Origin: Dehalococcoidales bacterium
Lineage (GTDB): Bacteria; Chloroflexota; Dehalococcoidia; Dehalococcoidales; ARS1013
Assembly (NCBI GenBank): GCA_030672225.1
Contig: DAOVGW010000021.1
Coordinates: 1 to 24,172 of the forward strand
Direction of reading: 5' to 3'
DNA: 24,172 bases
The notes under the pieces are model-generated. The model made no database searches, had not been told where the DNA came from, and saw nothing but the letters and a program-made list of their open reading frames with translations. Every line of letters starts with the position of its first letter. The first letter of the stretch is position 1. Positions 7,849 to 14,770 of this stretch are shown here, one piece after another. A program made the translations under genes and the position numbers.

Positions 7849-8895
7849 TTAAAATATATGAACTGCGGATGCCTTAAACGTTATGTAAACCGTCATTCCT
7901 TCTCTCAAACTCATCTCCTCATATGAGCGGCGAGTGATAAGACAGATAAAATCCGGCGGCACACTTACCGTCAGATAGATAACTGAACCCTTATCAGCTA
8001 TATGAGTGATGGTGCCGGAAAGAGAATTGAGGGCACTGGAGGCCAGAGGCTCCTTAGAAATCAGAATGTCCTCGGGGCGAATAGTGGCATGTAGCTGACC
8101 GCGCAGGTCAGTGACTACTACCAGCTTCGTCCCGCCGACACTAAAAGTAGCCTGCCCGCTTCGGCCATCCTGGACATCGCCTTCAAAGATATTACGAGCC
8201 AGGGCAAAACGGGCGACAAACTCTGAATTTGGGCTGCGAAATATCTGCTGGGGGGTTCCCGTCTGGATTATGTGACTGTTACCTAAAACCGCAATCCGGT
8301 CGCCCAAGGCAACCGCCTCCTCAAAATCGTGGGTAACGTGTATGGTGGTTACCTTCAGTTGGTCATGCAGTTGTCTCAGCTCTCGCTGAGTCGCCTCCCT
8401 TGTCTCCGGGTCAAGGGCGCTAAGTGGTTCATCGAGGAGAAGAAGCTCCGGCTCTATGGCCAAGGCGCGAGCCAGAGCCACTTTCTGGCTTTCACCACCA
8501 CTTAAGGTAACAGGCTTCCTATTCATAAGATGAGAAATGCCAAGAAGCTCAGCCAGCCGACTGGCAGTGGCTTCTATTTCCTGCTTTGACTCATCCCTAT
8601 GCTTTAATCCGAAGCATATATTCATAGCCACTGTTAAATGGGGAAAGAGCATATGGTCCTGGTAAGCAAAACCAATGTTTCTTCTCTCCGGACCGAGTAA
8701 GGTTACATCCCGGTTATTGACCTTTATCTGGCCACTTTTTATCGGACAAAGTCCAGCAATAGCCTCTAGTAACACTGTTTTACCGGCACCGGTTGGCCCC
8801 AGGAGTATGAAATACTCACCGTCCTTGACTTCTAAGTTAATATCCTCAAGAAAGAAGCCGCCCAGAGAAAGACTTAAGTTTTTTATCTCTATCAT
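7849..8895 (-). CDS. wtpC: Tungstate/molybdate ABC transporter ATPase
   Basis: This is the ATP-hydrolysing subunit of the importer. From the ATG at 8895 it is 348 residues. Motifs in order are Walker A GPTGAGKT (33-40), Q-loop YQD (78-80), signature LSGGESQ (131-137), Walker B LLLLDEP (151-157), D-loop SALD (159-162) and H-loop THD (188-190). A C-terminal regulatory TOBE-type domain of about 120 residues follows. The start is supported by GGGAGG six nt upstream and by an ATGA overlap with the permease gene. A longer in-frame start at 8949 would run 54 bp into the permease and is unlikely. The TOBE domain of ModC/WtpC proteins can bind the oxyanion and inhibit transport, so feedback at protein level is possible (family knowledge, not shown here). 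Confidence 0.94.
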   Translation of the reverse strand: MIEIKNLSLSLGGFFLEDINLEVKDGEYFILLGPTGAGKTVLLEAIAGLCPIKSGQIKVNNRDVTLLGPERRNIGFAYQDHMLFPHLTVAMNICFGLKHRDESKQEIEATASRLAELLGISHLMNRKPVTLSGGESQKVALARALAIEPELLLLDEPLSALDPETREATQRELRQLHDQLKVTTIHVTHDFEEAVALGDRIAVLGNSHIIQTGTPQQIFRSPNSEFVARFALARNIFEGDVQDGRSGQATFSVGGTKLVVVTDLRGQLHATIRPEDILISKEPLASSALNSLSGTITHIADKGSVIYLTVSVPPDFICLITRRSYEEMSLREGMTVYITFKASAVHIF

Positions 8896-9695
8896 TTTGC
8901 CTCCCAGCGACGGGCAATAGCTCTCAAGGTGACAAATATGACCAGGCATACCAAGACAAGCAAAACTGCTACCGGTAGAGCATAATCCAGACCGAATGTC
9001 TCAAACCTTTCGTAAACCAGAATCGGAGCTATCATGGGATTATAGGTCAGAATAAGGACGGCGCCGAATTCACTTATACCCCTGGCCCACATCATCACCG
9101 TACCGGATAGAATGCTCCCCCGAGCCAGTGGCAGGGTTACCCGGCGAAAGGACTGCCACGGAGAGGCGCCAAGGGAACGAGCCACCTTTTCCAGTCTGAC
9201 ATCCACCTTCTTAAAGCCCTCTTTGGCTGAATTTATCAAAAAAGGAACACTTACAAAAAGCATGGCGATAACAATACCGGCAACCTCACCAACGAAATCA
9301 ATGCCTACAGCGTGAAATACCTTGCCAAAAAAGAAGTGTTGGCCAAAGACGAAGAGAAGGGCTATACCCACGGCGCTGTGGGGCACCACTATCGGCAAAT
9401 CAATGAGCCCTTCAACGAGCCGCTTACCGGGAAATTCATGGCGCGCCAGAAGATAAGCCAGAGGAATGCCCAGCAAGAAGCCAATAACAGTAGCCAGAAG
9501 GGCGGTATAAAGGGTAAGCAAGATGGAGGCGACTACTTCCCCTTCTCTAAGCGTATCAAGTAAACTAGCCGGGCTGGATGAGAACATCATCTTAAACAAT
9601 GGTACAAAGATGAACAACACAATCAATGAGCCCAATAAAATAAACACAAGCTTCATGGGACTCATACCAAGATGCATACCAGCTAAAGACCTCAT
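8892..9695 (-). CDS. wtpB: Tungstate/molybdate ABC transporter permease
   Basis: This is the integral membrane subunit of the WtpABC/ModABC importer, about 267 residues with roughly six hydrophobic segments. The cytoplasmic coupling (EAA-like) loop reads EKVARSLGASPWQSFRRVTLP, followed by the family-typical ARGISEFGAVLIL and APILVYERFETFGL. The start is ambiguous because several in-frame ATGs lie within 60 bp. I prefer the ATG at 9695, which has GAGGTG five nt upstream; ATGs at 9710 and 9677 are alternatives. It is the first gene of the operon, about 40 bp after the leader terminator. Its stop overlaps wtpC (ATGA). A start at 9755 is excluded, as it would lie inside the terminator hairpin. 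Confidence 0.92.
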   Translation of the reverse strand: MRSLAGMHLGMSPMKLVFILLGSLIVLFIFVPLFKMMFSSSPASLLDTLREGEVVASILLTLYTALLATVIGFLLGIPLAYLLARHEFPGKRLVEGLIDLPIVVPHSAVGIALLFVFGQHFFFGKVFHAVGIDFVGEVAGIVIAMLFVSVPFLINSAKEGFKKVDVRLEKVARSLGASPWQSFRRVTLPLARGSILSGTVMMWARGISEFGAVLILTYNPMIAPILVYERFETFGLDYALPVAVLLVLVCLVIFVTLRAIARRWEAK

Positions 9696-9735
9696 AGGAC
9701 ACCTCGCCATGTGATAAATGCCAGATAAAATAAAA

Positions 9736-9755
9736 GTGCCTCCAAAAGGAGGCAC
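9736..9755 (-). terminator. Intrinsic terminator in the leader of the wtp-moa operon
   Basis: Read on the minus strand: a perfect 8-bp stem GTGCCTCC/GGAGGCAC around a TTTT loop, followed at once by TTTTATTTTATC. It lies about 40 bp before wtpB and after the structured leader, so it is placed as an attenuator rather than as the end of a gene. Confidence 0.75.
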
Positions 9756-9760
9756 ACTAC

Positions 9761-9791
9761 TGTATAGAAGGTATAAATCACCTTCTATACA
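9761..9791 (-). repeat. Perfect 12-bp inverted repeat in the leader (antiterminator core)
   Basis: Arms 9761-9772 and 9780-9791 (TGTATAGAAGGT and its complement) are separated by 7 nt. In the minus-strand RNA this hairpin lies between AAAGGAGG (9793-9800) and CCTCCTTT (9745-9752), which can pair to extend it. That pairing would open the terminator stem. An operator for a dimeric repressor is an alternative reading. Confidence 0.6.
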
Positions 9792-9897
9792 CCCTCCTTT
9801 CCAAACACGGGCGGCGCAGAGATTTCCCTCTACACCTTAACCGGTTACCGGCCATAGGCAAAAGCCCTTAGGCACCAGCAACTCGGAGGGCTATATC
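9790..9897 (-). promoter_or_regulatory. Candidate Moco/Tuco-type riboswitch aptamer
   Basis: The minus-strand RNA of this stretch is highly structured. It starts with GCCCTCCGAGTTGCTGG, followed by a GCCTAAGGGC segment, a short hairpin CCGG-TAA-CCGG, and a GCCGCCCG block, ending in AAAGGAGGG. The CCTCCGAG start, the GCCTAAGGGC segment and the position before an oxyanion transporter and moaA agree with what I remember of the molybdenum/tungsten-cofactor riboswitch class. I have not aligned it to the family model. The 5' CCCTCC (9885-9890) can pair with the 3' GGAGGG (9792-9797), closing the domain and competing with the antiterminator. With the downstream terminator this would be an OFF switch: cofactor bound, transporter and moa genes off. 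The mechanism is inferred from pairings seen in the sequence. Confidence 0.6.
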
Positions 9898-9908
9898 AAA
9901 AAGTTAAG

Positions 9909-9936
9909 GTATAATAGCCTATCTGGCTAAAGCCAA
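9909..9936 (-). promoter_or_regulatory. Candidate promoter of the wtpBCA-moaA-moaC-MOSC operon
   Basis: On the minus strand there is TTGGCT (9931-9936), a 16-bp spacer and TTATAC (9909-9914), with predicted transcription start just before the structured leader. The match is moderate; no better candidate is seen upstream. Confidence 0.4.
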
Positions 9937-9991
9937 TGTTACCATGCCAGCCCAGCCGTGTCAATAGGACTAAAAAATGAAGCCGGGGCTG

Positions 9992-10020
9992 TTGGTAACT
10001 TCCATTTAATATGCTATAAT
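9992..10020 (+). promoter_or_regulatory. Promoter of degV
   Basis: TTGGTA (9992-9997), a 17-bp spacer and a perfect TATAAT (10015-10020) lie about 30 bp before the AAGGAG ribosome site and ATG of degV. Nothing else recognisable lies between 9937 and 9991. Confidence 0.7.
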
Positions 10021-10051
10021 CATAAAACTTTAGCCCTGCAAGGAGTCAGCC

Positions 10052-10915
10052 ATGCCTAAAGTCGCCATCGTTACTGACAGTATCGCCTGCCTGACCAAGG
10101 AGCAGGTTAAAGAGTATGGAATCGGGGTTGTTCCCATAAAAATCATCTTTGAAGACAAGATTTACCACGATGGGGCGGACCTGACCGCATCTGAAGCCTA
10201 TCAGTTTCTAGAGAGAGCTCCGGAGAAATTTTCAACCTCGCCATCCTCCCCTGTTGATTACGCCAACGCTTTCCGCAAAGTTGATGGAGGGGCAGGGGGC
10301 ATACTTTGTATCACCCTCTCCTCCAAGATCAGCACAGCGTTCAACATGGCAACCGTGGCCAAAGAGCAGCTCAAGGATGAGCTGCCCCAAACGGCTATTG
10401 AGATAATGGATGCCCAGACTGTCACCGCAACCCAAGCCCTTATCGCCTTAGCCGCCGCCCGGGTAGCAGCTCAGGGTAAGGGGCTTGAGGAGGTTACCAA
10501 AACAGCACGACTAGTTAGAGAGCAGGTCTATGCGGCTATCGCCCTTGAGACTATCCGCCATGTCTACCGCACAGGACGAATACCCAAGATTGCCGCCCAG
10601 GTAGGCTCCAAGCTAGGGGTCAAGCCGATACTAACTATCCATGATGGTCTGGTGCATTTTGCCGGTATCACCAGAACTAAAGAGAACGGTGTCAAACGGA
10701 TTATTGAAATCATGAGACAAAGGGTGGGCACCGAACCTGTCCATGTGGCGGTAATGCACGCTGACACACTTTGGGAGGGTGAGAAACTAAAGGAGCTTGT
10801 CTCATCCGAGTTTAACTGTGTGGAATTATTTCTTACCGAATTCAGCCCTGTAATGGGCTATGCCACCGGCCGCGGCATACTGGGACTTGCTTTCTATTCA
10901 CTGCCTCATGAGTAA
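10052..10915 (+). CDS. DegV family fatty-acid-binding protein
   Basis: A 287-residue DegV-type protein. Members bind a fatty acid between two alpha/beta domains, and in Firmicutes some act as FakB, presenting fatty acids to the kinase FakA. Seen here are the N-terminal VAIVTDSIACLT (4-15), the TSPSSPVDYANAF loop, LCITLSSKISTAFN, the QTVTATQALI helix, and the ETIRHVYRTGRIPK segment. These match the family order. The ATG has an AAGGAG site six nt upstream and a strong promoter. No fakA-like gene is in the window, so the partner is unknown. It converges on the CetZ-like gene with only 3 bp between the stop codons. Confidence 0.9.
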   Translation: MPKVAIVTDSIACLTKEQVKEYGIGVVPIKIIFEDKIYHDGADLTASEAYQFLERAPEKFSTSPSSPVDYANAFRKVDGGAGGILCITLSSKISTAFNMATVAKEQLKDELPQTAIEIMDAQTVTATQALIALAAARVAAQGKGLEEVTKTARLVREQVYAAIALETIRHVYRTGRIPKIAAQVGSKLGVKPILTIHDGLVHFAGITRTKENGVKRIIEIMRQRVGTEPVHVAVMHADTLWEGEKLKELVSSEFNCVELFLTEFSPVMGYATGRGILGLAFYSLPHE

Positions 10916-10918
10916 TGT

Positions 10919-12091
10919 CTAGAGCAGTGTCGGCACATCCTTGCCTGCCTCTTCCGTCCGCTCAACCTTGCTCGCTTTCACCTTCTGTCTCTTGCTGATT
11001 TCCTTAACCAAGCTAGCCGACTTACTATAGTAGCTTCTCACTTTTTCAACATCACTGAGCTCTGACAGGACTAAGGTTATATCAAGCACACCCTTCCCCC
11101 TGGGGTAGTCCCCATTTCTGATAACAGCCTTTGGCACTATATTCTTGAGATGCTCGCCAAGTTCCTTAATGAGGCCAACATTCATCGCCCTGGCCGCCGC
11201 CGAAACTAGATACAGAGCCCGACAGGCGTCTTCGGGCTTACACCCGATCGATAGCTCGCTTATAGCCTCATCCATCGCCTGGAGACCCAGATGAGTCTGG
11301 GCACTCTTCTTCACGAAGTTATCCGTCCATCGAAAAAGTAGTGTCCTAAGTGGTAATGGTGATTTACCATAGCCAATGGCTGTCCAACCAGCCAGGGTGT
11401 TCATTATATCTCCGGCATCAAGCATTCTGGCACCGATGTGCTTCGCCTTTTTCTCCTCGCCAGCGCAGAGCAGATTATAGAAAGGTTCAACTATCAAGGA
11501 ATTGATTTTAGCTAGGTTGTTTTTCAGTGAGAAGTCCTTCCTGACATATCTTTGATTGTCAAAAAGGATGACCGCATCAGCCACTGAATAGATAGACTTG
11601 AGAAATACAGCTGTGTTATAGAGCGCCCTTTCCTCCGCCTCCTCTTCATGCTCAAAGGGAAGGGCAGCCAGGGCATAAACCGGTTTATCAAAGCGCTGCT
11701 TCAGCACCTTGGCCATGACCGGTGTTGCCCCCGAGCCGGTGCCACCAGCAGTCCCGGTCACCAGCAAGAAGGCATCCGCTTCAAAGAACCGTTTAGTGAT
11801 TCTCATGGCATCAATAACCTTATCAGCGTCTTCCTTGGCTATCTCGGCACCAGCCTCGCTTATCTTAGCCGCACCATGACCGTGAGTCCTGCCGGCACCG
11901 ATGAGTATTCTATGCTGGTATTCAGCCTTTATAGTGTATAGCTCGGCTAGGTCAGCCGAATCCGTATTGACAGCAAAGGCGTCAATAACTATCTCAATAC
12001 CACGGTGGCGGCGTGCTCTTTTATTCAGTCGGGCAAATTCATCAGCAATCCTACCACCACACTGCCCGAAACCAACGACTACTAGTTTCAT
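10919..12091 (-). CDS. CetZ/FtsZ-like tubulin-superfamily GTPase
   Basis: A 390-residue cytoplasmic GTPase of the tubulin/FtsZ superfamily. The N-terminal nucleotide loop VVVGFGQCGGRIADEF (4-19), the AVNTDSADL segment (40-48) and the tubulin signature TGTAGGTGSGATP (112-124) are clear. The order and spacing fit a complete GTPase domain, followed by a C-terminal half and a charged tail rich in Lys and Glu. MKLVVVGFGQCGG resembles archaeal CetZ proteins, which act in cell shape, more than canonical FtsZ, and no ftsA or division-cluster gene is nearby. The ATG follows a strong GGAGGTGAG site. It is divergent from the nuo operon, with facing TTGACA promoters, and convergent with degV. Its cellular role in bacteria is not established. 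Confidence 0.88.
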   Translation of the reverse strand: MKLVVVGFGQCGGRIADEFARLNKRARRHRGIEIVIDAFAVNTDSADLAELYTIKAEYQHRILIGAGRTHGHGAAKISEAGAEIAKEDADKVIDAMRITKRFFEADAFLLVTGTAGGTGSGATPVMAKVLKQRFDKPVYALAALPFEHEEEAEERALYNTAVFLKSIYSVADAVILFDNQRYVRKDFSLKNNLAKINSLIVEPFYNLLCAGEEKKAKHIGARMLDAGDIMNTLAGWTAIGYGKSPLPLRTLLFRWTDNFVKKSAQTHLGLQAMDEAISELSIGCKPEDACRALYLVSAAARAMNVGLIKELGEHLKNIVPKAVIRNGDYPRGKGVLDITLVLSELSDVEKVRSYYSKSASLVKEISKRQKVKASKVERTEEAGKDVPTLL

Positions 12092-12119
12092 ATCTCACCT
12101 CCTTAGGTCCCGGATTTGA

Positions 12120-12148
12120 AGTCTAGTCCTAAATTACCTCTTTGTCAA
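12120..12148 (-). promoter_or_regulatory. Promoter of the CetZ-like gene
   Basis: On the minus strand there is a perfect TTGACA (12143-12148), a 17-bp spacer and TAGACT (12120-12125), about 30 bp before the start codon. Confidence 0.6.
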
Positions 12149-12186
12149 TGCAGCCGCTAGCTGTAAAAGCTTTGCCTTAGAAGATG

Positions 12187-12216
12187 TTGACAGAGAGGTT
12201 ATAAAGGTGGTATCCT
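12187..12216 (+). promoter_or_regulatory. Promoter of the nuo operon
   Basis: A perfect TTGACA (12187-12192), an 18-bp spacer and TATCCT (12211-12216) predict transcription from about 12223. That gives a leader of about 43 nt to the preferred nuoA start at 12266. Confidence 0.6.
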
Positions 12217-12265
12217 AGTTTGCTTTTTATTTTTGAACTGGACCCTTTGGCATAGGAGTAAGCAG

Positions 12266-12637
12266 TTGCTAACAAACTATGGCTATATCGCCTTATTGCT
12301 GGTCGTTGCTGTCTTCTTTGCCTCCTCATTAGTTCTTGTTCCTGTTCTTCTCAGGCGGTTCAAGATTGTGCCCAAAAAGCCCAACCCGGTTAAGGCCTCC
12401 ACCTTTGAATGTGGTATGGAGACCATAGGTAGGTCATGGGTTCAATTTAACTTCCGCTATTACTTTTATGCCCTCATTCTCATTGCCCTTGATGTTATGG
12501 TTGTCTTTCTCTATCCCTGGGCAGTTGACCTCCGTCAGCTGGGGGTCTTTGGTTTTACCGCAGCACTTATCTTTATTGCCATTATTGTTGTCGGCTATAT
12601 CTATGCCTGGCGGAAGGGGGTCCTGGAATGGCAGTAA
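12266..12637 (+). CDS. nuoA: Complex I subunit NuoA
   Basis: NuoA is a three-helix membrane subunit of respiratory complex I at the junction of the quinone site and the membrane arm. The protein shows three hydrophobic segments and the conserved loop FECGMETIG with its Cys and Glu, then [24 protein letters not shown] set the start at TTG 12266 (123 residues) because TAGGAGTAA lies about 7 nt upstream. A longer TTG start at 12233 has no ribosome site and would begin only about 10 nt after the predicted transcription start. It overlaps nuoB by 10 bp. It is the first gene of an operon running through nuoN. Confidence 0.94.
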   Translation: MLTNYGYIALLLVVAVFFASSLVLVPVLLRRFKIVPKKPNPVKASTFECGMETIGRSWVQFNFRYYFYALILIALDVMVVFLYPWAVDLRQLGVFGFTAALIFIAIIVVGYIYAWRKGVLEWQ

Positions 12638-13224
12638 GCAAAAGATACAGTTACTCTGATACCGAACTTGATAGATATGAGGGTGGGGTAATAGAGGCAC
12701 TAAAAGCAAGGAGCGGGGAGGCTATCCCTGACCCTGATGAGTGGCTGGATGAAGACTTAAGCCAAAATATATTACTCACCACCGTAGATGCCGTCTTGAA
12801 CTGGGCACGGCGGTCTGCACTCTGGCCGGTGGTCTGTTTTCCAGCCTGCTGTGCCTTTGAATTTATTGCCATCGCCGCCTCTCGTTGGGATTTTGCCCGC
12901 TTTGGTATGGAAGTCGTGCGTGCCTCACCGCGCCAGGCTGACCTGATGATTACCGCCGGCACACTTACCTGGAAGATGGCGCCCCAGGTAAAGCGAATCT
13001 ATGACCAGATGGCAGAGCCGAAGTGGGTAATAGCTATGGGGGCATGCGGCATCAGCGGCGGACTCTTTAAAGGTTCTTACTCGGTTGTGCCCGGCTATAA
13101 CCGCATAGTCCCAGTTGACGTCTATGTACCCGGCTGTCCACCGCGCCCGGAAACCCTGCTTCATGGGATAATGATGCTGCATAAAAAGATAGCCAAAAGA
13201 AGCTTGATGCAGGAAGGCAAGTAA
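12628..13224 (+). CDS. nuoB: Complex I subunit NuoB (N2 cluster)
   Basis: NuoB carries iron-sulfur cluster N2, which passes electrons to quinone. All four ligands are visible: the tandem Cys74-Cys75 in FPACCAFE, Cys140 in MGACGISGG and Cys170 in PGCPPRPE. The framing motifs [15 protein letters not shown] and [14 protein letters not shown] are as in other NuoB proteins. Length is 198 residues, with an N-terminal extension of about 45 residues before the first family core helix. The ATG lies within the end of nuoA after an AAGGGGG site. Confidence 0.96.
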   Translation: MAVSKRYSYSDTELDRYEGGVIEALKARSGEAIPDPDEWLDEDLSQNILLTTVDAVLNWARRSALWPVVCFPACCAFEFIAIAASRWDFARFGMEVVRASPRQADLMITAGTLTWKMAPQVKRIYDQMAEPKWVIAMGACGISGGLFKGSYSVVPGYNRIVPVDVYVPGCPPRPETLLHGIMMLHKKIAKRSLMQEGK

Positions 13225-13227
13225 CCG

Positions 13228-13677
13228 ATGACAGTAGCCCTTTCTGGAAAAGAGATGGCTGGTAAATTAGAGGCGCAATTTCCGGCAAGTATTATCGAGT
13301 CCAGTCGCGCTAGTCTAATCGTCAAGAGTGAGTTTTTATTACGGATAGCCTGGTATTTTAAGGCCACGCCGGGATTTGACTTTGATTATCTTTCCAGTAT
13401 TACCGCCGTTGATTACGGCAACTACTTTGAGCTAGTCTACCACCTGGTGTCACTAGAGCATAACCACAGTCTGGTGCTAAAAACTCGGTGCTATGAGCGA
13501 GATGAGCCGGTAGTCCCATCATTAGTTAGCTTGTGGCAGGGTGCCGATTTTCAAGAGCGGGAGATTTACGACCTTATGGGAATTAGATTTGACGGTCACC
13601 CAAATATGAAGCGCATCTTTCTCTGGGACGGTTTCCAAGGGCATCCACTGCGTAAGGATTACTCTGATGGCACTTAA
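13228..13677 (+). CDS. nuoC: Complex I subunit NuoC (30-kDa type)
   Basis: NuoC is a peripheral-arm subunit that packs against NuoD. The 149-residue protein ends with the family signature: QEREIYDLMGIRFDGHPNM then KRIFLWDGFQGHPLRKDY. The N-terminal half (AQFPASIIESS, DYLSSITAVDY, YHLVSL) also fits. It is a separate gene, not fused to nuoD as in E. coli, and overlaps nuoD by 11 bp. The start ATG at 13228 has an AGGAAGG somewhat distant (about 11 nt). Confidence 0.95.
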   Translation: MTVALSGKEMAGKLEAQFPASIIESSRASLIVKSEFLLRIAWYFKATPGFDFDYLSSITAVDYGNYFELVYHLVSLEHNHSLVLKTRCYERDEPVVPSLVSLWQGADFQEREIYDLMGIRFDGHPNMKRIFLWDGFQGHPLRKDYSDGT

Positions 13678-14770
13678 AACCGAGCACTTTGTTCTCAATC
13701 TAGGTCCGCTTCATCCCAGCACCCACGGAGTGTTTCGGCTGAGAGCCACCCTTGATGGTGAGGTCATTGTTGATATTGAGCCAGTCCTTGGCTACCTCCA
13801 CCGTGGCATTGAAAAACTGGCTGAGGGGTGTACCTACAAGCAGAATATCCCCTTTACCGATAGGCTAGACTACCTTGCCTCCATGAGCAATAATTTGCCT
13901 TATGTTATGGCAGTAGAGAAGCTAGCTGAAATAACCGTGCCCGAGCGAGCGGAGTACCTGCGGGTCATTATGGTGGAACTGCAGCGCATCGTCAGCCACC
14001 TAATAGCCGTGGGTACCTTTGTCCAGGATTTAGGCGCCATGGGGACTCCTTTACTGTACATGTTTCGGGAAAGGGAGAAGATTCTCGACCTGTTTGAGAT
14101 GGTCTGTGGCCAGCGGCTTACCTATAACTACATGCGTTTTGGCGGTGTTAGCCACGACATTCCTGATGAGTTCTTACCTGCCCTAGCTAAGTTCGTTGAC
14201 AGAATGCCCGGCTTTATTGATGAGTATGACCAGCTTCTGGCTGAGAATGAGATACTTTTGGCTCGGACTAAGGGAGTTGGCATTCTACCCAAGGATCTAG
14301 CCATAAATATCTCGGCCAGCGGTCCGGTGCTCCGTGCCAGCGGGGTTAAGTGGGATATTCGCAAGGCAGACCCCTACTCTGTATATGACCGCTTTGAGTT
14401 TGACATTCCGACCGGCAGTATCAGCGATGCCTATGACCGCTACCGCGTAAGAATTGAGGAAATGAGGCAGTGTGTGCGCATCCTAAGACAGGCCATGGAG
14501 CAATTGCCCAAGGGCAAAGTGCTAACTGAGGTGCCACTCAAGTTGCGGCCGCCAGCTGGTGAAGTCTACGCCCATATTGAAGCTCCCAAGGGCGAGCTCG
14601 GCTTTTATCTGGTGTCAGATAATTCAGATAAACCCTATCGCTTCCATATTAGGGCACCGGCCTTAATTAACCTGACGGCTCTTCGGCAGATGCTCATTGG
14701 CTGGAAACTGGCTGATGCTATAATCGTCTTTGGTAGCATTGATATCTGCCTAGGCGAGGTGGATAGATAG
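13667..14770 (+). CDS. nuoD: Complex I subunit NuoD (49-kDa type)
   Basis: NuoD forms the quinone pocket with NuoB and is related to NiFe-hydrogenase large subunits. The protein is 367 residues, the normal size. The NLGPLHPSTHGVFRL motif places the quinone-binding histidine at 20, and the SNNLPYVMAVEKL segment places the quinone-binding tyrosine at 79, by comparison with the mammalian 49-kDa subunit His59 and Tyr108. GYLHRGIEKL and the C-terminal GSIDICLGEVDR are typical. The N-terminal hydrogenase-type metal cysteines are absent, as expected for complex I. Retention of both quinone residues implies a working quinone reductase site. The stop shares one base with the nuoH start. Confidence 0.97.
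   Translation: MALKTEHFVLNLGPLHPSTHGVFRLRATLDGEVIVDIEPVLGYLHRGIEKLAEGCTYKQNIPFTDRLDYLASMSNNLPYVMAVEKLAEITVPERAEYLRVIMVELQRIVSHLIAVGTFVQDLGAMGTPLLYMFREREKILDLFEMVCGQRLTYNYMRFGGVSHDIPDEFLPALAKFVDRMPGFIDEYDQLLAENEILLARTKGVGILPKDLAINISASGPVLRASGVKWDIRKADPYSVYDRFEFDIPTGSISDAYDRYRVRIEEMRQCVRILRQAMEQLPKGKVLTEVPLKLRPPAGEVYAHIEAPKGELGFYLVSDNSDKPYRFHIRAPALINLTALRQMLIGWKLADAIIVFGSIDICLGEVDR

Noticed and set aside
9910..9915. Perfect TATAAT on the plus strand
   Set aside because: No -35 box lies at a suitable distance on the plus strand. The degV promoter at 9992-10020 is much better placed, and this position coincides with the likely minus-strand -10 region of the wtp operon.
12092..12265. Riboswitch or small RNA between the CetZ-like gene and nuoA
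   Set aside because: Only the two divergent promoters are visible. The nuoA leader is about 43 nt and shows no strong stem-loop.
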